64,000 bases of DNA from Deltaproteobacteria bacterium (lineage in GTDB: Bacteria; Desulfobacterota; Binatia; UTPRO1): positions 17,128 to 81,127 of the forward strand of contig JACQEO010000050.1 of NCBI GenBank assembly GCA_016200545.1, read 5' to 3'. The translations under genes were made by a program, and so were the position numbers. Positions 33,410 through 41,141 of the stretch are shown piece by piece (the stretch's first letter is position 1; each line of letters begins with the position of its first letter). Under the pieces are notes generated by a model. That model had not been told where the DNA came from and did no database searches. It saw only the letters and a list, made by a program, of their open reading frames with translations.

Positions 33410-34732
33410 TCAGTTTGCCGTCAGCTTGCCGGTCGTGACGTCGAGCCTCAGCACCAGCACCTGAATGGTGCCGTCGGCCTTGGGGAAGAACTTGCGGATC
33501 AGTATGAACTGCGATCCGTCGAATTCCTGATCGATCTGGGTGAAGAATCCTCCGAAGAACAGATTCGGATTCTCGATCGTCATCGTGCCCCCAGTGAACG
33601 TGTGAAACTGGGGCGATCGTATCAACACTACCCGCTGGTACTGCAACGCGAAGGCACTGGCGCCGGTTTTGGTCAGCGTCGCCTCGATGCTTCCGTCGAG
33701 CGTCGGGCCGGCCGTGGTGGACCCGATCGTGAGGTCGAGAGACAACGTCAGGTTCTTGCGGAGCTCGTCCTGATTGCAATCGAGCGAGCCTACGAGCCCG
33801 CTCGCGTTTCGTTGCACCGCTCCGCTGCACACCAAGTGATTGATTTGACATTGGTCGTACACGACGTCGGCAGACAGCGCCGAGCGCGTGATCGTGCCAC
33901 CGTCAGGACAGGGCTCGGGACCCCCGGCCGTTGCCGCGCTCGTCGCCGCGCTCGGCACGACGCCGATCCCGACGTCGAGAACCTCGGTCACGTCGTCCGA
34001 CACGTTGGCGGCGCCCACGACCGCATCGGCCGGGACGAAGAAGTCGGGTGGGAGCGCGACGGGTCCGTCACCGATCTGGTGGAACTGATCCGTACACGGG
34101 GCAACGGTGCACGCGTCGGCGCCGAAGCAGTTGAACGTGTTTGCGACAATCGCCGGCGTGCAGAGAATGAACGCCGGCCCTTCCGGGCGGAAGACGTTAC
34201 CGCTGACCGAGCCGTCTTCGTTCTTGGTGATTGCCCAGCGTTCCGTGTGGACGTCCTTGCTGACGAAGATGCGCGTCCCGTCCGGTGAGAACTGCAGGCC
34301 CGACTCCCGCGAGCTCGCGATCAGCGGCTCGGCCGCGGAGGGCGCGGCAGCCGACGCCGTCGCTGCGCTCGGCAGATCGAAGAAGCCGGCGGGCAGCGCC
34401 ACCTCGCCCTCGGTGATCGGCACGAACTCGTCCTGGCACGGAGCGGCGGGACAGGCATCCGCGCCGAAGCAGGTGTACAGGTTCGGCCCCGATCCCGGAT
34501 TGCAGAAGACGAACGCGGCGGGGCCCCCGTTCGGTTGATAGACGTTGCCGCTCACGGTGCCGTCGTCGACGTTGAGGGTGATCGCCCACCGCTCGGCGCC
34601 GACGTCCTTGCTGACGAACACTCGCTTGCCGTCGGGCGAAAACTGGATTCCGGAGTCGCGCGCGCTCGCGTTTTCGACGGCGAGTGCGAGCGTGATCGTC
34701 AGCACCGCAAAACACATCATCGAGCGGGTCAT
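33410..34732 (-). CDS. Secreted protein with an internal duplication, unknown function
   Basis: A 440-residue exported protein (signal peptide 1-24; GAGGTGA ribosome site). Residues about 26-120 and 143-230 are tandem copies: SGIQFSPDGKRVFVSKDVGA against SGLQFSPDGTRIFVSKDVHT, each ending in CFGADAC...APC.D.F and a PxxFF motif, with four cysteines per copy. A third, different domain (about 270-440) is beta-rich with a few cysteines. No family is recognised. The repeats look like disulphide-stabilised beta domains for surface or periplasmic use. Confidence 0.7.
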   Translation of the reverse strand: MTRSMMCFAVLTITLALAVENASARDSGIQFSPDGKRVFVSKDVGAERWAITLNVDDGTVSGNVYQPNGGPAAFVFCNPGSGPNLYTCFGADACPAAPCQDEFVPITEGEVALPAGFFDLPSAATASAAAPSAAEPLIASSRESGLQFSPDGTRIFVSKDVHTERWAITKNEDGSVSGNVFRPEGPAFILCTPAIVANTFNCFGADACTVAPCTDQFHQIGDGPVALPPDFFVPADAVVGAANVSDDVTEVLDVGIGVVPSAATSAATAGGPEPCPDGGTITRSALSADVVYDQCQINHLVCSGAVQRNASGLVGSLDCNQDELRKNLTLSLDLTIGSTTAGPTLDGSIEATLTKTGASAFALQYQRVVLIRSPQFHTFTGGTMTIENPNLFFGGFFTQIDQEFDGSQFILIRKFFPKADGTIQVLVLRLDVTTGKLTAN

Positions 34733-34850
34733 CGTTCACCTCGAGCGCGGGTTACGACGTTATGTACCACGGCCGAAGCGACGCCGACAACCGCGCGACG
34801 GATTGCGCTTGACCGAGCGTGCAGCCGCAACGATACTCGGTCGTCACACT

Positions 34851-36185
34851 ATGGGCTCACGACGATTCCTCGAAATGCTGGCGGCAACGGTTTTTGTGCT
34901 CTCCCTGGCGCTTGCCGGAACGGCGCAGGCGGACGCCTTGCGATGTAAAGCGACGATCGTCAAGGCAAGCGCCGCCTTCGTGCAGGCGAAGGCGAAGGTG
35001 CTGCAAAAGTGCCACGAGGCAATCTTCAAAGGGAAGCTCACACCCGACACCAACTGCCTCGCGCATCCGCACGTCGTCGCCGCCATCACGAGCGTTCTCG
35101 CCAAGGTTTCCAACACGATCGCGAAAGGGTGCGGCGGCCAGGACAAGACGTGCGGCACGGCCGACGACGATCCGCTCGACGCGATCGGCTGGAACATCGG
35201 TCATTGCCCGGGGTTCGAAGATCGCGGCTGCACCAATACGATCGCGGATTGCCGCGACATCGCGACCTGCGTCACCTGTATTGGGGAGGAGGCCGTCGAC
35301 CAGACGATCGGCCTCTACTACGACACGCTGACGACGACGGCGCAAAAGGAGCTGAACAAGTGTCAGCTCACGATCGGCAGGGAGAGCACGAAGTTCCTCC
35401 TCGCCAAGTCGCAGGCGCTCACGAACTGCTGGGACGCGGCCTTCAAGGGTACCGCGAGCGTGTGCCCGAAACCCGGCGACGGCAAGGCGGAAGCCGCGAT
35501 CGCCAAGGCGAATAGCAAGAGGACCATCGCCATCTGCAAGGCGTGCGGCGGCGCCGACAAGGCGTGCGGAACCACTGACGATCAGACACGGGCGGCCATC
35601 GGTTTTCCGAGCCAATGTCCCGGTGTCGGCTCCTGCACCGGATCGAGCGCGGAGCTGCTCGGGATCATCGGCTGCGTCGCCTGCGTGACCGATCTCAACG
35701 TCGACTGCGTCGACCGGTGCGCGATTCCGTCGCTCGCGACCTACCCGTTGGAATGTACCCCGGTGTCGTCGACGACGCTCGACTACACCAAAAACCCGAT
35801 CTACGGATCCGCCGACCTCGGCAGCGGCTTCACGCCCGACCCGCACACGGTGGGCGTCACGGCGGGAGGCCCGGTCGACGCCAGCTACCTCGGCGGCGGC
35901 TGCTCCGGCTTCGCCACGTCGGCACCGGACTTCCGGTTCAACTACACCAGCGGGGCCTCGCTGTTGCGCCTCTACTTCATCGGCGCCGGCGATACGACCA
36001 TGGTCGTCAACGATCCGGTCGGCACTTTCCATTGTGCCGACAACTCGTTCGGAACCGTCAACCCGACGATCGATTTCAACAACCCCGCGAGCGGCTCGTA
36101 TGACGTCTGGGTCGGGAGCCATGCGTCGGGCACGTTCGTCGCTGGCACCCTCTCGCTGACGGGGCTCGCCGGCAACCATCCGTAG
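34851..36185 (+). CDS. Secreted Cys-repeat protein with pre-peptidase-like C-terminal domain
   Basis: A 444-residue exported protein (signal peptide 1-27). Two long helical Cys-repeat units follow: CKATIVKASAAFVQAKAKVL then QKC, and CQLTIGRESTKFLLAKSQAL then TNC, each with a downstream CGG.DK.CGT(A/T)DD motif. The last 120 residues (SGFTPDPHTVGVTAGGPVDA, YLGGGCSGFATSAPDFRFNY, GSYDVWVGSHASGTF) match a bacterial pre-peptidase C-terminal-like beta domain. It shares the N-terminal module of the proteins at 2027 and 24574 but has a different C-terminus and no Thr/Pro linker. Probably surface located. Confidence 0.8.
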   Translation: MGSRRFLEMLAATVFVLSLALAGTAQADALRCKATIVKASAAFVQAKAKVLQKCHEAIFKGKLTPDTNCLAHPHVVAAITSVLAKVSNTIAKGCGGQDKTCGTADDDPLDAIGWNIGHCPGFEDRGCTNTIADCRDIATCVTCIGEEAVDQTIGLYYDTLTTTAQKELNKCQLTIGRESTKFLLAKSQALTNCWDAAFKGTASVCPKPGDGKAEAAIAKANSKRTIAICKACGGADKACGTTDDQTRAAIGFPSQCPGVGSCTGSSAELLGIIGCVACVTDLNVDCVDRCAIPSLATYPLECTPVSSTTLDYTKNPIYGSADLGSGFTPDPHTVGVTAGGPVDASYLGGGCSGFATSAPDFRFNYTSGASLLRLYFIGAGDTTMVVNDPVGTFHCADNSFGTVNPTIDFNNPASGSYDVWVGSHASGTFVAGTLSLTGLAGNHP

Positions 36186-36234
36186 TCAGGGGTTCACGTC
36201 GTCGAGGCTCGTGCGTCGTCGCGAGAAGTTCGGC

Positions 36235-36240
36235 TATAGT
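36235..36240 (+). promoter_or_regulatory. -10 element TATAGT of the MeaB gene
   Basis: TATAGT ends exactly 9 nt before the ATG at 36250, so transcription would start at or within a few bases of the start codon. No convincing -35 is visible. The same hexamer with the same 9-nt spacing precedes the acyl-CoA dehydrogenase gene. Confidence 0.5.
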
Positions 36241-36249
36241 ACCCGTCCT

Positions 36250-37287
36250 ATGGCCGGCACGCGCCCGAACTCACGGGTAGAGACGCGCGCGCCGACTCGC
36301 TCGAAGCTGGACGTCGAGTCACTCGCGAAGCTCGTGCACGCGCACGATCGGCGCGCGCTCGCGAAAGCGATCACGCTCGTCGAGAGCACGCGGCAGGATC
36401 ATCAGGAGGCAGCGCAGCGCCTGCTCGAGCTGCTCCTTCCGCACACCGGCAAGGCGGTCCGCGTCGGCATCACCGGCGTGCCGGGCGTCGGCAAGAGCAC
36501 GTTCATCGAGGCGTTCGGGCTCTCGCTGATCGAGCAGAGCAAGCGCGTCGCCGTCCTCGCCATCGACCCGTCGAGCGCGCGCTCGGGCGGCAGCATTCTC
36601 GGCGACAAGACGCGCATGCCGCGCCTCTCGGCTGCGAGCGCGGCGTTCATTCGGCCGAGCCCGTCGGCGGGATCGCTCGGCGGGGTCACGCGCCGCACGC
36701 GCGAGGCGCTGCTCGTTTGCGAGGCCGCCGGCTACGACGTCGTGCTCGTCGAGACCGTCGGCGTCGGCCAGAGCGAAGTCGCGGTCGCATCGATGGTCGA
36801 CTTCTTCCTGGTGCTGATGCTCGCCGGCGCCGGCGACGAGCTTCAAGGCATCAAGAAGGGCATCCTCGAGCTCGCCGACTGCCTCGCCGTCAACAAGGCC
36901 GACGGTGACAACGTCGCCAACGCCGAGCGCGCCGCCGCCGAGTATGCGGGCGCGCTGCGCCTCTTCCGGCACACGAGCGCGAGCTGGGATCCCCCCGTCG
37001 TGACCGTCAGCGGCCTCTACACCATCGGCATGGACCGCGTGTGGTCGATCATCGAGGAGCACCGTCGCGTGCTCGGCGCCACGGGCGAGCTCGAGGCGAA
37101 GCGACGCGAGCAGCTCCAAACATGGCTCTGGAGCATGATCGACGACGGATTGAAGCGCCATTTCCTGGGGCGCGACGACGTGAAGCGCATGCTCCCGAAG
37201 ATGCAGCGCGCGGTCGCGAGCGCCACACTCACACCGACCGAAGCGGCGCGCCGCTTGCTCGGCGTGCTCGAGGAGGAAGCCGAATGA
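36250..37287 (+). CDS. meaB: MeaB/ArgK-family methylmalonyl-CoA mutase-associated GTPase
   Basis: A 345-residue G protein. Walker A is GVPGVGKS (76-83); AIDPSSARSGGSILGDKTRM, SPSAGSLGGVTRRTREALLV, VLVETVGVGQSE and the guanine motif NKAD follow in standard MeaB order. MeaB proteins load and protect adenosylcobalamin in acyl-CoA mutases. No mutase gene is beside it, so the client must be elsewhere. An upstream ATG at 36211 is less likely because TATAGT lies between. Confidence 0.9.
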   Translation: MAGTRPNSRVETRAPTRSKLDVESLAKLVHAHDRRALAKAITLVESTRQDHQEAAQRLLELLLPHTGKAVRVGITGVPGVGKSTFIEAFGLSLIEQSKRVAVLAIDPSSARSGGSILGDKTRMPRLSAASAAFIRPSPSAGSLGGVTRRTREALLVCEAAGYDVVLVETVGVGQSEVAVASMVDFFLVLMLAGAGDELQGIKKGILELADCLAVNKADGDNVANAERAAAEYAGALRLFRHTSASWDPPVVTVSGLYTIGMDRVWSIIEEHRRVLGATGELEAKRREQLQTWLWSMIDDGLKRHFLGRDDVKRMLPKMQRAVASATLTPTEAARRLLGVLEEEAE

Positions 37288-37300
37288 GCTCGTCCGCCAC

Positions 37301-38152
37301 TCACCAAGCCTGCATCCGCAAGGACCATGCGCCGGCGCGTGTGGCGCAGCGCCGGCCGATGATCGGGGCGGCGGCGGCGAGCGCTTCGAGCGTACCCGCG
37401 GGCGGGCGCACGAGCAGGATTCCGCTGCCGTTCAGTCGGCTGCGCTGGTGCTTGAGCGGGGTGGTGATGACCTCCGCGATGGTCGCGGACACACCCGCCG
37501 CTGCGAGCCGCGCGTGCATCGCGTTCGGCCGTGTGAGGCTCTTCACGGGGTACCAGAGGAGGAGACACGTGTGTTCCAAAGCGCGCGCCGCGTGCGCGAT
37601 CGCGTCGGGCACGACCGTCCAGTCCGCCTTCTGCGTCCACGGAGGATCGATCAGGACGACGGTCGCTTCCGCGAGGGATGCGAGCGCGCCGAGCCCATCG
37701 CCGCGGAGAAGCCGCGTGTTCGCATCCGCGCCGACGCCCGTCCCGAGACGTCCGAAGGCATCCGGGTCGCGTTCCCACAGCGTCAGCGTCGCCTCGGGCC
37801 CGAGCGCGGCGCGCGCGAGGAGCGGAGAGCCCGGGTAACGTTCGGGACGCGTCGTGCCGGCGCCGAGCCGGCGGCAGAGCATGACGTAGCGCTCGACCGC
37901 ATCGCCGCCGAGGTTCTCGGGGGTCCAGAGGCGCCCGATACCTTCGTTCCACTCACCCGTGGGCCCGAGCGGATAGTGACCTTCGCCGGCGTGGGTCTCG
38001 ACGTAGTGAATCCGCGTCGACGCCGCGGATACGCGTTGCAGGACCTCGACGAGCGCGCAATGCTTCCAGACGTCGCCGACGTTGCCGGCGTGGAACCGGT
38101 GGCTGTAATTGGGTACCGCGTCGGCGAGGTAGCGCGAGCGAGCGGACGACAC
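37301..38152 (-). CDS. rlmJ: 23S rRNA (adenine-2030-N6)-methyltransferase RlmJ
   Basis: A 283-residue enzyme starting at GTG 38152. The family N-terminus YSHRFHAGNVGDVWKHCALV is unmistakable and is followed by IHYVETHAGEGHY and YPGSPLLARAAL. The catalytic motif is DPPW (LIDPPWTQKADW) in place of DPPY. It methylates A2030 of 23S rRNA (E. coli numbering). A TAGCAT hexamer sits 9 nt before the GTG. It converges on the MeaB gene with a 13-nt gap. Confidence 0.85.
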   Translation of the reverse strand: MSSARSRYLADAVPNYSHRFHAGNVGDVWKHCALVEVLQRVSAASTRIHYVETHAGEGHYPLGPTGEWNEGIGRLWTPENLGGDAVERYVMLCRRLGAGTTRPERYPGSPLLARAALGPEATLTLWERDPDAFGRLGTGVGADANTRLLRGDGLGALASLAEATVVLIDPPWTQKADWTVVPDAIAHAARALEHTCLLLWYPVKSLTRPNAMHARLAAAGVSATIAEVITTPLKHQRSRLNGSGILLVRPPAGTLEALAAAAPIIGRRCATRAGAWSLRMQAW

Positions 38153-38204
38153 GCAGCCACGATGCTACGCCAACGCCGCCGCTGGGTATAGAGAAGCGAT
38201 CGCC

Positions 38205-41141
38205 ATGTCGCTGCTGCGCAACCGTCTACTGCTCATCGTCCTCGCCCTCGCGACGGTCGTGCGCGTCGCATTGCCCTACGTCGTGCGCCGGGTCGCGGTC
38301 GATCAAGCCGACAAGGCGCTCGTCGGCCGGATCGAGCTCGACGACGTCGATCTCTCCCTCCTGACCGGCGGCATCACACTCCACGGGTTGCGCGTGTTCG
38401 CGACCGAAGCGACGGCAGACAGCATCCCGCCGGAGTCAGCCCCGGTCTTCTCCGCGACGCGACTTTCGGTCGAGCTCGGGTTCCGCGCGCTGCTGCACAA
38501 GATCGTCGAGGTGCAACGCTTCGACCTCGACGGCTTCGCGGTGAGCCTCGATCGCGCGCGGGACGGCACCCTCGTCCTGCCGCTGCCGGCACCGGCGCCC
38601 GCTTCCGAGCCGCCTGCGGCGGAGCCGAAGGAGGCACGGCCGGGCTGGGGCGTGCTCATTCGCCACGTGGCGCTGCGCGACGGCCGCATCGGCTTCCGCG
38701 ACTTCGCGCTCGGCGACCAGCCGCAACACATCGAGGGTCGGGTGCCGACGCTCGATGCCGGGAACCTCGCGGTGCTGATCACCGAGAGCGGCCTCGAGCC
38801 CGGCAAGATCGCGCTCGAGGCGGGGATCGAGGACGGCACGCTGCGCCTGGAGGTGACGCTCGAGAATCTCGCCGGCGGGCCGGCGTACCAATCGCACCTG
38901 GTGCTCACCAACCTGCCGATCGCCCACGCGCGCCTCTATATCCCGAAGGTCGGTTGGAGCGATCTCGCCGGCCGCCTCGATCTCGACGTGGTGCATCGCT
39001 TCGAGTCGCGAGGCGCGCACACGCTGCACGGCACGGTCGCGCTTCGCGACGTCGCCGTCCGCGTGCAGGATCTCGACGAGCCGGCGCTCGCCTGGAGCGC
39101 GCTCGCGATCGACGTCGCGGGCGTCGACCTCGTGAAGCAGCACGCCGAGATCGGCGCCGTGACGCTCGCGGGCGCGCGCGTCGTCACACGTCCGGCAGGT
39201 CCGGAGCCGCTGCCGGTACTGCACGGCCTCGCGCAGCCGGCCGCAGAGGGCGCGGCGTCGCAGCCGCCGCCCCTCGTGACCGGCGGCGACAGCACCGCGA
39301 AGCCGTGGACGTGGGCGGTCGCCAACGTCACGCTGAAGGACGCGCGCGTGCACGCGCTCGGCGGCGACGGACCGCTCGACGTCGGCGTCGAGGCCGCGGC
39401 CGCGAACCTGGCGAGTGCGGCGGGCACGCAGACGAGGGTCGCGCTGTCCCTCGCGCCGTCGGGCGGCGGCACGCTTGCCCTCGCCGGCGATCTGACGCTG
39501 CAGCCGATCGGCTTCGACGGCACGGTCCGCGCCGACGGTCTCGTCCTCGCGCCGCTCACGCAACCGATCGCGACCGCACAGACGCGGCTGCTGAAGAACG
39601 GCGTCGCCACCGTCAACCTCGCGATCGCCGCCGGCACCACGCCGAAGGCGCCGTCGAACGGGGCGCGCATCGCGGGAACGATCGACCTCGCGAACCTCGA
39701 GATCGCAAGCGACGATCCGAAGCCGTTCGCACTGCGATGGAACGATCTCGCGATCGAGCTCCGCGAGGTAACGACGCCCGCCGTGCCGGGACCGATCGCC
39801 GTCGCGCTCGCGAGTGTCAGCCTCGTCCGCCCCGAGATCGTCGCGACGCGAACCTACACGGGCATCGCGCTGCCGGCCGCGCTCACTGACGGCGCGTCAC
39901 CGCCGCCGCCGCCGCCGACGTCACCCGTGAGACCGCCGCTCGACGTGCAAGTGCGTGTCGACAAGGTCGCCATCCAGAAGACGCGCGTCGCGTTCAGCGA
40001 CGAGGCCGTGCGCCCCTTCTATCGCTCGAACCTCGATCCGATCGACCTCACCTGCGTCGACCTCCGCTGGCCCGGTCCCTTCGCGCGGGACGCGCAGCTC
40101 CTCGCCAAAGGACTGGACGGCGCGAGCTTGAAGGTGACGGGCAACCTCGCGCCCGCCGGCTCGCATCTTTTGGTGACGCTCGCCGATCTCCCACTCGCGC
40201 CGTTCAATCCGTACGCCACGGCGAGCGGCTACGGCGTCGCCGGCGGTACCGCACGGCTCGACTCCACGATCAGCATCGCGCCGGCTTCGTACGAGACGAC
40301 GAGCAAGCTCGTGCTGAGTCAGCTCGCGGTGACGGGCGGCGCGGGCGACTCCCTGTTCGTGTCGCAGTTCGGGATGCCGCTCGCGCTGGCGCTCGCGCTG
40401 CTGACCGACCTCGAAGGCAACATCGTCCTCGACCTGCCGATCGCGGGCGACGCGCAGGGCATGAGGACCGGGCTCGGGACGCTCGTCGGCAACGCGCTCG
40501 CGCGCGCGATCCTGAACGCCGTCACCTCACCGCTGAAGCTCGTCGGCGCCGTCGCCAACCTCGGCGAGAAGCCGGCGTCGCTGACACCGCAGCCGATGGT
40601 GTTCCAGCCGGGACGGATCGACCTGGCGGCAGGCGAGGACACGAAGCTCGCTCAGCTCGAAAGCCTGCTCGCGGCGGCGCCCGGGCTGAAGCTCCACCTG
40701 CGCGGCGAGACCGGCGAGGAAGACCGCCGCTGGCTCCGGGAGCAGGCGCTGCGGGCGAAGCTCGAGCGCGAGAGCGGCGTCGTCGGCACGGTTCGCCACA
40801 TCGGCGAGCGCGGCGCGCGCAGCGCGACGCTCGCGGCGCTCGCGGCGCGCACCGATGGCAAGGCCGCCGAGATCCCCGAGGAGCACCGGGCGTGGTTCGA
40901 GGCGCAGGTGGCGGCGCAAGACGTCGCCGACGCGGCGCTGCATGCGCTCGCCGCCGCGCGCGCCAAGAGCGTGCAGTCACGACTCGAGAGCGGCGGCGGC
41001 GTCGGCGCGGATCGCGTGCTCGTCGACGACGAGTCGCCGGAAGACGTCGCCGCGCGTCCGGTCGTCGCGATCGGTCTCGGGAGCCCGGCAGAACGCATAC
41101 CGAACGGCCCGAGCGTGGGCGCCGTGCCCGTCAGGCCGTGA
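38205..41141 (+). CDS. AsmA-like DUF748 envelope protein
   Basis: A 978-residue protein with one N-terminal membrane helix (about residues 7-26) and a very long beta-rich body of the DUF748/AsmA type (FRALLHKIVEVQRFDLDGFA and repeated blades). An Ala/Pro linker follows residue 125. The C-terminus (about 820 onward) has an alpha/beta segment IDLAAGEDTKLAQLESLLAA and a helical Ala/Arg-rich tail. Such proteins bridge the periplasm and may move lipids between membranes. Its 3' end overlaps the molybdoenzyme gene by 11 nt. Confidence 0.75.
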   Translation: MSLLRNRLLLIVLALATVVRVALPYVVRRVAVDQADKALVGRIELDDVDLSLLTGGITLHGLRVFATEATADSIPPESAPVFSATRLSVELGFRALLHKIVEVQRFDLDGFAVSLDRARDGTLVLPLPAPAPASEPPAAEPKEARPGWGVLIRHVALRDGRIGFRDFALGDQPQHIEGRVPTLDAGNLAVLITESGLEPGKIALEAGIEDGTLRLEVTLENLAGGPAYQSHLVLTNLPIAHARLYIPKVGWSDLAGRLDLDVVHRFESRGAHTLHGTVALRDVAVRVQDLDEPALAWSALAIDVAGVDLVKQHAEIGAVTLAGARVVTRPAGPEPLPVLHGLAQPAAEGAASQPPPLVTGGDSTAKPWTWAVANVTLKDARVHALGGDGPLDVGVEAAAANLASAAGTQTRVALSLAPSGGGTLALAGDLTLQPIGFDGTVRADGLVLAPLTQPIATAQTRLLKNGVATVNLAIAAGTTPKAPSNGARIAGTIDLANLEIASDDPKPFALRWNDLAIELREVTTPAVPGPIAVALASVSLVRPEIVATRTYTGIALPAALTDGASPPPPPPTSPVRPPLDVQVRVDKVAIQKTRVAFSDEAVRPFYRSNLDPIDLTCVDLRWPGPFARDAQLLAKGLDGASLKVTGNLAPAGSHLLVTLADLPLAPFNPYATASGYGVAGGTARLDSTISIAPASYETTSKLVLSQLAVTGGAGDSLFVSQFGMPLALALALLTDLEGNIVLDLPIAGDAQGMRTGLGTLVGNALARAILNAVTSPLKLVGAVANLGEKPASLTPQPMVFQPGRIDLAAGEDTKLAQLESLLAAAPGLKLHLRGETGEEDRRWLREQALRAKLERESGVVGTVRHIGERGARSATLAALAARTDGKAAEIPEEHRAWFEAQVAAQDVADAALHALAAARAKSVQSRLESGGGVGADRVLVDDESPEDVAARPVVAIGLGSPAERIPNGPSVGAVPVRP

